36,150 bases of DNA, from NCBI GenBank assembly GCA_004802705.1, contig SGPL01000350.1, positions 1 through 36,150 on the forward strand. Reading direction: 5' to 3'. Of this stretch, positions 10,238 through 20,816 are shown piece after piece. The notes under the pieces were generated by a model. That model made no database searches. It was not told the origin of the DNA and saw only the letters and a list, made by a program, of their open reading frames with translations. Origin of the DNA: Bondarzewia mesenterica (Eukaryota; Basidiomycota; Agaricomycetes; Russulales; Bondarzewiaceae). The position numbers and the translations under genes are program-made. Position 1 is the stretch's first letter, and every line of letters begins with the position of its first letter.

Positions 10238-12634
10238 CTACGACAGGAAGTCAATGGGATCGTCACCGACTTCTGCATCCGCTCTGGCCTGGCTTCTCAG
10301 CGCGTTAGCCTCGACGCGCTTGAGAACGTGTTTCGGCAGAGTTTTGGAGACGCGAATGGGTTTGACCGGTTTGACGGACGCCGCCCTTTTGGATTTGGGT
10401 CTTGACTGCTTTACAGGAGATGGAATAGGCTGAATGGGAGATGAATGACCGGTCAGGGGGAGTGGCAACGAGAATGAAGAGAAGGATGGAGAAGGTCGCG
10501 TACCTTGACAGATGAGTGCTTAGCCGCTTGTTTGGCGGTTTTGATGGGTAAGTTCTCTTTGCCTCTGGAAAACCGCAGAAATATGGGTATATACAAGAAA
10601 TTGAAAGGGGACTGGAGTAGGGAGTTAGTACGGGGGCTGCATACCTTCTCGAGCTGCCATGCTCATTTTCCGCATGAGACTTTTCATTTTTCCTTTTCTT
10701 GGACGCCTTCTGCGCAGTTTCTTGCTCGTCATCTTCATCCTCCCGTACCCGCTTCTTCTTTGACCGCGTCGCGGGGACATCGTGCGCATCTGCTTCCTGC
10801 TCTGCAATAATGGCCTTCATTTTCCTTGGTCCATCCGCTGCCCGAGTAGCCTTGTCAACGTTCTTCCGCCCATCGCGCCTCACGAGACGTAGCTCCCCCT
10901 CGTCTTTCTCTTCATCGGTAACTAACCGTGAGGATATTTTTGCCCGCTTCTTCGCAGGCACCGTTTGTAGCTTCTCTCCATCCTCTTCATCACGAGCCTT
11001 CCGCACCCGCGTCTTCTGATGAAGACCCTTGTTCTCAGCAGGCCGGCTTGGCTCACTGGCGACCGTGGTCATTGCATCCAACTTGACGACTTCGGCAAGC
11101 GGAACCTCGATTGAATCGTCCGAGGCGGGTGGAGGGTCGCCATGTTCTTCCCCATTAAGCGCAACTGGCTTGGTCTCATCCGCCTCGTCGATAGTTGATA
11201 GCCCGCGCGCAACGGGAGCTCGCGATTTCGACTTGGGTTTGAAGGTCTTGTGTGTCGAATTCTTGCGCTGGGGCTGAGGTTCGACGTCGGACTCAATTTG
11301 GGGAGTCGTACGGGAGGTGCTCGTCGAGCCGGACCCATGTATGCGCTTTGAGGTGGATGTGGAAGAGCTTGTGGCATCTGAAGGAGAAGGTGGTGGTTTG
11401 GGCTTGGTAGAAAAGGCCTGATGTGGTGGAGGAACAATGGATGAAGATCTGGATCTCGCGCTGCTTGAAGGATGTTGGGATGGTCCAGCAGCCATGTCCA
11501 TGTTCTGGTCGTCAGCAGAAAACTGCTTTGCCGCAGAAGCTCGACTGGGTGGAGCTTTGGCTTGTGCCTTGATAGGCTTGTCGTCCGCAACCTTTTTTCT
11601 TTGGCCGATCGCGCCTCTTCTTCTGCTGACCCTCATTCTTGAGCATAGCAGAATCGCCGACCTTTGTAGTTTTCTTCGATGACTGTTTCTTAGGAGCGGG
11701 CTTGTTCTCCACGGCCTTCTCCCCGACTTTCTCATCCCCAATCCTACTGTGACCCTTTGCATTCCGCGCCTTCGGTTGAGCATGTGTTGTTTCTAGCATT
11801 ATATGTGGTTCGTCATCGTCACCTTCTGACAGAGCTGGAAGTGGTTGGCTCATAATTTTCTTCACGACAGGTGTAGGTATCGTGATATCAACTACGCGCA
11901 GAAGAGGAGCAACACGCATGCTGTTAGAAAATCGGTCTTCGAATAAAAATGTAGGTAACGCACTGATTTCTGCAATACGCGCCGCTGCCGATTTCTTTGA
12001 CTTGATTGCAGCGACGGGTGTCTGTGGCAGATGCGACAACTGGTCTTGGTCCTCGACGCCCGCACCAGGATTTGCATTATCTACTATGATTTACATGAAA
12101 GAAACATGTTCCGAGTCATGTAACCTGGGATATAGAATTGTGACAGAGAACATACCAGCGGCCGTAATAGCCTTTCCCTTTCCCTTCGAACCTTTCTTTG
12201 GTTGGACAACCTTGACCGGTACAGGATTATCAACGGTCACAACTTCCTTAACAGGTTTTGGCTTCCTGTCAGCAGCACTCTTGCGAGGGGCCCTGGGTTT
12301 CGTGCTTTTCCTGGGAGCTGGCTTACTGACGCTCGCGCGCCCCTTTGACTTGCGTGGATTTATCCTTGGCTTTGTGGGTGATTCCCCATTGATATTTCTG
12401 GACAATAGAATGTCAACAAGCTCATTGGTAGCTGATGGCACAAATATGCTGTATATGCGCAAGAGCAGGTGTATGGTCAACGAATGTGACAAGGCAAGAC
12501 AAGAAATGTGATGAGACACATCACACGAACCCTCCACGATCTCGGAAGCGTGCTTGGTGGCGTTGTTGACGTTCGGCCTTGCTCTCTTGAACAGATTTAA
12601 TAGGTTGGTGTGAGGCTTTGGATGCCGGAGGCAT
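10238..12634 (-). CDS. Basic, disordered, probably nuclear protein of unknown function (one frame break)
   Basis: I do not recognise a family. Five exons fit by phase on the minus strand: 12634-12531, 12448-12156, 12080-10645, 10564-10504 and 10429-10238. They total about 694 residues if one base of the A6 run near 11592-11597 is ignored. The protein begins MPPASKASHQP and carries RQQRHQARFRDRGG, joined by an intron to IFVPSATNELVDILLSRN, the most ordered-looking part. The rest is rich in Lys, Arg, Pro and Ser, with many basic clusters (KKKRVRE, KKRAKISSR, SKKRKNEK) like nuclear localisation signals. It ends ADAEVGDDPIDFLS. An in-frame ATG also exists at 12820. A strong pyrimidine-CAG acceptor near 12683 suggests that part is 5' UTR with an intron, so 12634 was chosen. 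A chromatin or chromosome-segregation role is only a guess from composition. Confidence 0.68.
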
Positions 12635-12882
12635 GTTGCTTGAGTTACAAGGAGAAGTTCGACTCGACGCGACTGGAGAGTTGTCCTGAAAAGGAAAAGG
12701 TGCACACGTGGACGCGCTCATCACGTGCAGCTCTGTTACTTGGCCGACGCGAACGACCGTCGCGATGACGGCGCGCGAATCGTTCTCAGCTCCATCACCG
12801 CAACCCGCCGAAGCTGTCATGATCTTTTCAACTGGCTGCGCTCCTCAGCTGGGGCCTTTGAGCTCGAAACTTGCCGCGTATA
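12635..12882. promoter_or_regulatory. Shared divergent promoter region
   Basis: Only 248 bp separate the chosen start codons of the minus-strand basic protein and the plus-strand DUF1365 gene, and 62 bp if the upstream ATG at 12820 is used. The interval must therefore contain both promoters. A CTTTTCCTTTTCAG tract on the minus strand at about 12683-12696 is either a 5' UTR intron acceptor or pyrimidine-rich promoter DNA. No clear TATA box. Confidence 0.5.
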
Positions 12883-14712
12883 ATGGCCGTTACTCTCGCC
12901 GACGTGATCCTGCTGTTGACCAGCCTTTCATTGTCGTATTTAATCTGTACTAAATTCTGCCCTAGTATGTCGCATAGAGTCACGCCCAAGTCCGAGCCGG
13001 ACGCCACCGTACCTCGGGGGTACATTCTCACAACCACAGTGACCCACTCGCGACTCCTTCCAGCCGATTCTCGACATGCATTCACGTACCCGGTTCTCAC
13101 CTTTTTCTTATCTCTATCAGCGCTCGAGCTTGGGAGACTCTCTCTTTTGCGCGGATTCCTCTTTTCTTACGGTGGTGTCGCTTTCCGCTTCACTGGTCTT
13201 CGCGCTTCAAGCTACCTCTTCGAGGATGGCGGAAAGGAGGGGTCTATCAAGGCTAAATTGACCACGGTGCTCCAGGACTTCGGACTTGAGAATGCAGGAG
13301 AGTTTTGGGATGCATGGATAATGACAATGCCGAGTTATCTTGGGTACGAGGGTATCAATCCCTTGACCGTTTATTTTTGTTACAAGAAGAATGATGTCAA
13401 GTTGTGGGCGGTTGTGTTAGAGGTACGTTTGCCCCCATCACGAGAATCCAACTTTGCGTATGTAACACACGAAGGTGCACAACACGTTCGAAGAACGGCA
13501 TGTCTATATTCTCGAGGTCGGAAAGAATGAGGAAACGCCAGACAGAGGGTGAGTCGATTGCCATGCGTACGAATTGATTTCATTCTAATTCTGATTAGAT
13601 TTGATCATCAATGGACCTGCCCCCGTACTTTTCATGTCTCCCCATTTAATGATCGTGCAGGCTCCTATACAATCTCAATACGCTCTCCGTCGCATGCGCC
13701 ATACTCTCGCTCACCTGTTTCTTATCCTAAGCCTGCCGTCAGAATTCATCATCACACCCCTCTATCCGCAATTGACACTCCTTCCAAGTTGAGCAAGGAG
13801 AAAGGTGCTCTCAAACTCATGGCACTACATTGGACATCCAATGCCACCCCATTCACCGCGCCCTCGCTCATGAGAGCCCTGCTAACGCACCCTTTCATTC
13901 TCCTCATGACTTTGCCGAGAATTCTGCGTCATGCATTCGTGTTGCACTATGGACGCAGGTTGAAGATATGGAAGAGACCGGAGATGAAGCCTATTGTAAG
14001 GGGGTGGGGGGCCAGTCAAGGGGATGCAAAGGTTGACGAGCGAACAACGGACGTGAAAGGGGGAGGGATACGCTGGCAGAAACCGACACTTCTCGAGCGT
14101 CTCTCCGAAAAGCTCATCTGCGCATTCCTGACTCGGCGCGCGATCGAGCTCGGGATGGACATAACACTGCAGCCGGGAAATCCTTACATACCATCGCAGA
14201 CTTTCACCCCTGCGAACTCCGAAACGGTTTTGACCGCAACAAATGGCGGGACTCAAAAAAAACGTTTGACAATATCCTACCTCTCTCCGCGGCTCTTCAC
14301 CCTCCTTCTGCTCGCCCCGAGTGCAGAAGTTGCGCTCGCCCTTGGTGGACCACAACGAGCTAGAGGCGGGGAGGTAGGGGAGTTTATAACCTCGGATGAC
14401 GGTCTGTTCCGAGAGCTCTTCGCTCTACCTCTGTCCGCGCACGGTCGTAGCACGGATCCCGTCTCTAAACGATCTTTCACGCAATGGCTGCGTGCCTGCC
14501 GATCGCCTCTAGAGGCCGGTGGGTATGGTGAGATGCGTGTACCGCCTACTCACGCCCTTGACCCTCCAACACGGAATTTAACTGCATGGATTCCCTTCGT
14601 TCTCATACTGGGTGCTTCTTTCGCCGCAGAGTGGTTCGAATGGTGGCTTTGGACGGCGGCCCGCATAAGGTGGGTTGGACGCGAGGCTCCTGCGGACGAG
14701 CTGGGGGCGTGA
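12883..14712 (+). CDS. DUF1365 family membrane protein
   Basis: Three exons (12883-13422, 13475-13548, 13599-14712) give 575 residues with consistent phase and GT-AG introns of 52 and 50 bp. The DUF1365 core is seen as RHAFTYPV, then GYEGINPLTVYFCY, then NTFEERHVYILEVG across the first splice, then TFHVSPFND after the second. A hydrophobic segment at about residues 4-20 (DVILLLTSLSLSYLI) and another near the C-terminus (WIPFVLILGASFAAEW) suggest membrane anchoring. Bacterial DUF1365 proteins are about 250 residues and often lie beside cyclopropane-fatty-acid synthases and flavin oxidases. The fungal form is longer, with a C-terminal extension. The biochemical role is not established. The ATG at 12883 is the first in frame before the first hydrophobic segment. 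Confidence 0.85.
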
Positions 14713-14918
14713 CGAGGGGCCTGTTTACGAGCATCAGTAAGAATTCTCCAGCCTATTGCGCGTTGTACCTTAGAGTAGGTGAGTGGGCTCAAATATCCGC
14801 AATCTGCTTTTGCTCATCTGCATTCCTTCCAAGCCAGGTTGCACTCGTACTTCTGTATATGCGATATCTCATGCGATCAAAGCCTTGGATCACATGCACG
14901 GCGGGAACATTCCGAAAT

Positions 14919-15363
14919 TTATGAGCATGGGCAAGGTCTACCCAAGTGCCTGAACATAATGGCTGAATTTACCCCTTGAAGAACAAGTTGAATTTGTTTT
15001 TTGACCCGCTCTTCTCGCTGCTGTTCTTGAAATCGTGTCAGTAACTTCTTACTACAACGGCGCTGGAACTGCCTTATGCTTCCCACCAGTGGATCAATTA
15101 CATGCGTTTGGCAAATGTCTTCATCATCAGTAACGCCCATGGCAATGCAAATGTCACGGGACTCAGGAGAGATCGTCGAGATCACTGCCCTCATGTCCCT
15201 CTCGAACGATGGGATGGCGATAGGGCGCTGGCGCGAAGCTGATCCTTGGTTTTGAAGTGGTAAATCTAGCTTTATTTCCTTTGCACAGGTGGACTGATCA
15301 TTGAAGCCAAGGTTATTTCAAGAAATAGTGGAAGCAATTTCTGCTTACCTGGATGCTAGACAT
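14919..15363 (-). CDS. Small two-exon hypothetical protein (124 aa)
   Basis: A minus-strand gene model with exon 15363-15349 (MSSIQ) and exon 15278-14919, joined by a GT-AG intron with a GTAAGC donor. The reading frame is continuous across the splice. The protein begins MSSIQEIKLDLPLQNQG and contains PIAIPSFERDMRAVISTISPES, split here as PIAIPSFERDM and RAVISTISPES. It then has ICIAMGVTDDEDICQ and a charged helix rich in Gln/Arg/Lys (RFQEQQREERVKKQIQ) near the C-terminus. I recognise no family. It could be the 3' part of a longer gene whose other exons lie in 15364-16100, or a decayed fragment. The stop lies 206 bp from the stop of the DUF1365 gene, so the two converge. Confidence 0.42.
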
Positions 15364-16100
15364 CTCCCCACTATGGCCGCATCATAATCCCAACTTACTC
15401 CTACTCAAGTGATTGAATTATAAGCTTTGTGTTTGGGCGGCCTTTCCCACTGATCTACGGCATCGTACATCTGGACTTCCATTCATTCAACTCCTCTGTG
15501 ATCAGGTATGTCGAGCTCCGCCTTGATCGTTATGGGAGTATCAAATTCTGGGACTTTCGTAACTACATGCATAGTGGTCGAAATACCAAGCACCGGAATG
15601 ACTGCCACAAGCTGACTGCTGCTTTGTCGTTCAACGTTTATCTTCATCAGAGACCACTCATTAGGTCAGTCATCTCTCCAACCCTTTTTGTGGGTCCCCG
15701 TTGTCAGACTCTGACAGGGAAGCACTCACATCTGAAATCAGACGCGCAATGTGACATGATCATCAGCGGCCCTTGTCTGGTCGGGTCTTCTTGAACCTCA
15801 TGGGAAGTTTCAGCTCGCTCAGCCTAACTGACACTTACTCCGTCGTCGGAAGGCTTTTGATCCAACGTGCAGCCCCTACTGTTCTCTTATTGGCCCACCA
15901 TTGTGAGAACAAGGTTTGTCACACTTGCAGAATCCGTCAACATGTCCGACACGCTGTCAACTGGCATCTGCTTTTCGAAGGAGGGTTTCCATCCATCATC
16001 TGTCTCCTACTCTGTTTTGTGTTTGGGCCTTGGCAGTGTTTAAAACTGATTCTACCCGCACTGCAGATGGCAGAGAGACACCCCGCTGTGCTAAAAAAAT
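15364..16100. other. Intergenic region upstream of DUF6533 gene
   Basis: About 740 bp between divergent genes. Several short open frames occur on the plus strand (for example 15429-15794), but they lack conserved motifs. No repeat or RNA gene seen. It may contain unrecognised upstream exons of the small minus-strand gene. Confidence 0.4.
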
Positions 16101-17899
16101 ATGGCGACTAGTATCAGCGCCATTGAGACACAGTGAGTCCGGCTGACTCCACGCTCCTCATATGCCCTCCCATTGACGATCACCCGCTTACCCTTGAAGT
16201 TACCTTCAGTTTCGCATCCAGTGGTCGAGCATCGGTCAGCTATTACGTTTCTTCATTAATGACTGGCAGCTCACAGCTCTTGATATCCGATGAACTTCAA
16301 TAGCCCTGCTGTATTACGATTATGCTCTGACACTCCCAAGCGAGATCAGATACATGTGGGGCCCGAGGTTCTTCAAGATCTCGACTCTGCTCTACATTTG
16401 TTGCCGCTATGCTCTCGTGGCTAATGTTATATACTTCCTGGCCATAGCGGACAAGCTTGGAAATAAGGTGGTGTCGTCTCAGATTTTCTTTGCCACTGAT
16501 ACTCACTCGACTTGCATGGGCAGTACGTCTCAGGTTCTCAGATTCTTTTACGAATTATAGTTGACATCGACGCGCCCTGAAGTTGCGACGCTTGGTACAA
16601 ATTCGTCAACTGTCTTAGTGTTATAGGGAGAGCAGCGACGATTGGTCAGGTTCTGTTGAGCTCCCCAACCCCTGGATGCTGACGATTTCAATGCCAAAGT
16701 CGTATTCATTATGAGAACGTACGCCGTCTGTGGGCGCAGCCGTATCATCCTCTACGGTCTGACTCTCCTGGGACTCGCATGCGTTATCCTCGATTGTGTG
16801 CGTCATTTGCCCGCCCATTTTTCAACCTCCTTTTTTTTTTCATCGCAAATCTCTACGTAGATGCATGTTCCGGGAGAGTCATGTCGCCATTACAGACCAA
16901 TTGCAATGTGAGTGATGAATTGATCAAGCTATGTATTTCATCTCAACGAAGACTGATATTATATTTGCTAGCGGTGAGCAAGGCCATATGAGTGTTGGTC
17001 CGTACCGTGACGGCTCTTTGTCTCGCAGAAAACACTCTTCTATTCGCATTTGTCTGGCTGTTAGAATGTCTGTCGTCCGCCTTGCTTATAATTCGGAGCA
17101 TCCAAGCTCTTCGAGCTCAAGGTCAGAGCAAAAACAAGAGACAAACCTTCCATTTCCTGGTCTTGGAGCAGGGTGAGTAGTCTTTCAATATAAATATACT
17201 CAGTTTTAATTCGAACACTCTGTTGCAGGACTCATATACTTTGTGTAAGCGAGTTTTCGCGATCTGCAAAAATCATAATAATGGGCAGGATAGCGTCTCT
17301 TTCTTATTTACAACGGCAACGGGTGTTCTCAATCTTGTGCGTGGTCGCGTTGATGTACAAGCTATTTTCTAGATTTTTCCTGATGCTTTGACCATTCCAG
17401 GTTGCTAATGTATGACTGATCAAGAGTCTACCGTTAACAAGTTCTAACCTCCAACATTTGACTGTTAGGGAGGCTTTCTCCAACGGCTTCTAAACGCTTA
17501 TCTCGTTCCGTATGCTAATCCCACCCAACTCATCATAACTGATCATACTGATGGCTATGCAGATTGTCCGGCCTTCTGACGGCCCGCTTTCTCCTTTATA
17601 TACGCGTATGGGATGGCCAACAGTCCGTCATGTCTACGTCTGAAGATGCGCCCGAACTGGGGACAGTCTCCGCTTTGCAAGTTGTCAGTCGCGTATTCTC
17701 CTTGGTTGCAGACGAGTTTGGAGACGATCCAATGGCTCGAGAGGCTGCGCAGATGGAGGCTACCACTCCAAACTCAGCGGACGCAGAAGACCCCGTGCCG
17801 TTGGAGGGAATCTCCGATAGCATCATGATGCAGGATTTGTCACAAGGGAGTGTGACTAGTCCGCCAGAACACCATGGGCTTATGAAAGAGGATGCGTAG
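16101..17899 (+). CDS. DUF6533 family multi-pass membrane protein
   Basis: DUF6533 proteins are mushroom-expanded, predicted multi-helix membrane proteins of unknown function. The model starts MATSISAIET at 16101. A possible 14-base exon at 16210-16223 leads into ALLYYDYALTLPSEIRYMW at 16304-16467, the family's hallmark. It continues with CDAWYKFVNCLSVIGRAAT (to 16644), VVFIMRTYAVCGRSRI (16700-16797), HVPGESC (16861-16907), LLFAFVWLLECLSSALLIIRSIQAL (ending 17172), FTTATGVLNL and GGFLQRLLNAYLVP joined to LSGLLTARFLL. A soluble acidic tail to the TAG at 17897 follows. Hydrophobic helices recur throughout. Two points are unresolved: the tiny second exon, and the join between 16907 and about 17030, where no GT-AG pair gives the right phase. 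That could mean a missing base or an unseen microexon. No catalytic residues recognised. Confidence 0.75.
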
Positions 17900-18034
17900 T
17901 TGGCATGCTGTGAGCGGAGACGATAAACTGTACGACTCTACGGCTTGTTGACAATGTTGTAGATCATAACATTTTTTCTTTCACGCTCGCTGGAAAAATA
18001 CTGTACTCTAATTAGATGCGGCGAACATGCTACT

Positions 18035-18042
18035 GTCTTTAC
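18035..18042. repeat. Left 8-bp target-site duplication
   Basis: GTCTTTAC lies directly outside the left terminal inverted repeat and matches exactly the 8 bases outside the right one. Confidence 0.9.
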
Positions 18043-18074
18043 AGGCCCCCTGATAATAGGGGGTAAGGTCGGGT
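18043..18074 (+). repeat. Left terminal inverted repeat of MITE
   Basis: 32 bases, an exact reverse complement of 18869-18900. It contains its own short stem: CCCCCT at 18046-18051 and AGGGGG at 18058-18063 around a GATAAT loop. Confidence 0.95.
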
Positions 18075-18868
18075 CGGATTTTTGGGCACTTCGGACCTTA
18101 GATAGTGGACAAAAATCTTGCCCAAAATAGGAAATTGTCTACCGTGAGCCTACCTGACCCAAAATTTTTGGCCTCAACTGGTGAACATATAACCTGACTT
18201 CTAAAAATTATAAAAAAAAAACCAAAAAATGCGTAAAAAATTACAGGAAACAGTTGAGGATGTTCTCAAAATTATGTACAAAGGAAATCAATCTAAACCG
18301 GTATCCTCAACCTCGTCTGAGTGTTTCTTTCACCGACCAGCAGGCTGCATCAATTCCCGGATGGCTGCTACTAAATGCCCTTGGTGCAACAACAAAAAAA
18401 CTGAACATGTCATCAAAATACCCTGGCGATAGCTCACAGACAGTATTGTTGGCCATTAAATGCAAGCAAGACACAGGGACGGACGTGAGAAAGGCTGCTG
18501 ATGAGATGTGTGCAAAATGAGGAAGGCTGATATGAACGGAGGAGATTTACATGGGAAAATAAGAGGGAAAAACTCACCGGCTCGAAAAAAATATCTATAT
18601 GCGTGAGAGACAAAGAAAAATGGTGGCTCCATTGTTGACTTGCCACCAAGGACAGCACTGCGATTGAGATATGGGGCGGTGGCACCCTTGGTACTACTGC
18701 TGGGTTTGAATCGGCGCCTGGTGGATGGACCTGAGCTCAACGCGGGTGAGCGCATCTGGTGGATAAAAAATCCGACCTCCAGCCCCGAATTGACGTGTGG
18801 CTGGTGGATTACAACCGGCAACTACCCGACCGGTCTCAGAAAAAGGTGCAATTTACTGGTGGACTGAC

Positions 18869-18900
18869 ACCCGACCTTACCCCCTATTATCAGGGGGCCT
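18869..18900 (-). repeat. Right terminal inverted repeat of MITE
   Basis: Exact reverse complement of 18043-18074, ending CAGGGGGCCT. Identity stops abruptly inward of base 18869. Confidence 0.95.
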
Positions 18901-18908
18901 GTCTTTAC
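18901..18908. repeat. Right 8-bp target-site duplication
   Basis: GTCTTTAC, identical to 18035-18042 on the other side of the element. Confidence 0.9.
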
Positions 18909-19103
18909 TACCTGAGGTGACGATGAGCGGGCTAAGCAGATGGTTTTTGGCCTTTGTGACGCGACGCGTACTGTACAATCGCGTGGTTTTATTACGACGT
19001 CACATGCTCGCTACTACATAAGTTAGAGCTCTGGAGTTCCGACGTTCTCTCTTCTGCCAGACTCAAGTCGACAGCTGTGAGACGCCAAATTATAATCGCG
19101 ACG

Positions 19104-20816
19104 ATGTCGTCTCCGATCATGTTTAAGAAACGAAAACGTGGTGTTTTGGATGCAGGCGACGCAGACAAGTTATCACTGGAGTTATCCCACATTCATCCTT
19201 CTCAAGTCGGTCCCGTTCTCGGTGGGTTTTGATGTCTTATATGTTTAATGATGCGGACTGCTCACAATTTTGCTCTTCTTAGTGAGCTTCCCATCTCTAC
19301 AGCCACCGAAGTCGACCGCATTCAACTGTTATGTTCGTGAAGAAGAGGCAGAGATTGAGTTCATAAAGCAGAACACAATAGTGGCCGGCGAGACGGATTC
19401 TGTAGAATTCTCCGGGTCAAATTCGAAAGAAGGCAGTGGTGAGGGCAGCAGGTATACATCACCCCACATCCCATTGTCTGTTTTATTTACCCTGACTTGC
19501 TAGATATTACGTCGCTATCCATCACCCCTCTACCGGCAAAGTGACTTTACAGCCTGCGCCTCTCCATATTCTCACTCGTCAAATCAAAAATCTCAAAAAT
19601 CATGAACCCATCGCGCCCACTGTTGCCGAGCGCTTGCAAGCGCGCAACGCATTGGGCGAGACATTTGGTACGAAGAGGGCTCAGGCTGCCATTCGCGCAA
19701 ATGAACGCAACAAGGTCGACGTGAGCGCTATGGAAAATGTTGCTGGAGTGCTGCAGGATCGTATCGAAGAGGGTACTGAGAACCTGCCAACACAAGGTAT
19801 GCCCTTGCTCATCACTTCTGATGTCCTCATTGGCAAGCTGGATATTGATGTCTTCCGCGTGGATTGCAGAAGAGGCAAAGTTAGCTGCCGACGCAGCGCG
19901 GCTCATCCCGCCTTATAATTTGGAAGCGGAATCACCAGACGAAGCATATCCCCTGCACAGCATAATTCCAGAACAGGAGTGGAATTCTCTTGACGCGGCC
20001 ATTCACCCGCTCAAAAAGGCCAAATCGACGTATGAGAGGACGAAGCTCTTACCGAGGATGAGAAGTACGTGGTTGCGCGAGCATCTTAATCACGCGTTCT
20101 CAGGCCCCAAGCCGAAGACAAAGACTCTGTAAGCACTTTCATGAGGTTTGCAGGATAATGGCATGTCTGATTAGAACGCTTCAGGAAATTGTTGTTCTAC
20201 ATTGCAACAATGCTGGCCTTCCGCGCTACGACAGGTAAATCGGTTCTGGAGCGACGTGCGCTATTGGATCAATTGTCTCCTGCCCCCGAGGTCGTGGTGG
20301 ATGGACTTCTTTCCCGATTTACTGAGAAAGCGCGAGGGTCGACGAAGTGGGTCTCAAGTCAAGACTTTGTTTTAGGCTCGTACTTATATCTGTTACTTCT
20401 GATCCTTAGACCACAGAGTACGTCACAGACAGAAACGAATCTGTTGACCTATATGTTCGCCCTCTGCCTCAAAGTAGACGATTTCGCAACCGATACTCAA
20501 CTCATCGCGTCAGATCTGAAGATGTCTGTCGCAAGGTATGTCTTGCAATGTAGCTGTAGTTGTCCAGACACTGACACCCGCTTGCACCTACAGAGTGAAC
20601 ACTTTGTTCCGCTCACTAGGTATCATTTTGTCGTGTATCTCCTGGTATCATTTTCTTCATGTTGACGTTCACAATGTTATTTAGGTTGCAAGCTTGATAT
20701 GCTGACTTCATGATATGAAGCGCTTAGGTTTGCCTGACACTGCCGCGCAGACGAAGCGCGCGCAGTTGAAAATACCTCTGGAGTTCCCCAAGCCTAGGGC
20801 GAAACGAAGAACATGA
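19104..20816 (+). CDS. RPA49: RPA49, RNA polymerase I subunit A49 (one frame break near the C-terminus)
   Basis: Subunit of RNA polymerase I, which transcribes rDNA in the nucleolus. With A34.5 the A49 family acts like TFIIF/TFIIE. Exons: 19104-19221, 19283-19451, 19504-19796, 19870-20128, 20185-20350, 20417-20535, 20594-20619 and 20685-20816. They give about 426 residues if one base near 20707-20708 is disregarded. Family motifs are FPSLQPPKSTAFNCYVR near residue 40, PAPLHILTRQIK, RNALGETFGTKRAQAAIR, then YPLHSIIPEQEW. The C-terminal tandem winged-helix region has TYMFALCLKVDDFATDT and VNTLFRSLGCKL. The expected ending RLGLPDTAAQTKRAQLKIPLEFPKPR is present but in the next frame. Without correction the protein stops at 20713, some 35 residues short. 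The 66-bp intron at 20351-20416 is a multiple of three with no stop, so retention would not break the frame. A MITE lies just upstream. Confidence 0.9.

Larger units (their letters stand above)
18043..18900. mobile_element. hAT-like non-autonomous DNA transposon (MITE), 858 bp
   Basis: The element is bounded by perfect 32-bp terminal inverted repeats (18043-18074 and 18869-18900) beginning AGGCCCCCTGATAATAGG. Identical 8-bp flanks (GTCTTTAC) match the target duplication of the hAT superfamily. No open frame inside resembles a hAT transposase. The longest is about 120 residues of low complexity on the minus strand, so the element would need a transposase supplied elsewhere. Perfect repeats and duplication suggest a fairly recent insertion. 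It sits between the DUF6533 gene and RPA49, ending 203 bp before the RPA49 start codon. PIF/Harbinger or Tc1 elements would give 3-bp or TA duplications, so hAT is preferred; other 8-bp-duplicating groups such as P elements are less likely. Confidence 0.9.

Noticed and set aside
11558..11592. A 31-nt intron to explain the frame break in the basic protein
   Set aside because: Phase would fit, but 31 nt is below the size of credible fungal spliceosomal introns here (50-80 nt) and the GTTGCG donor is poor.
18456..18821. Minus-strand 121-codon frame inside the MITE as a possible transposase
   Set aside because: No hAT dimerisation, DDE or zinc-finger motif is visible, and the composition is Ser/Pro/Phe-rich. 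The element is better called non-autonomous.
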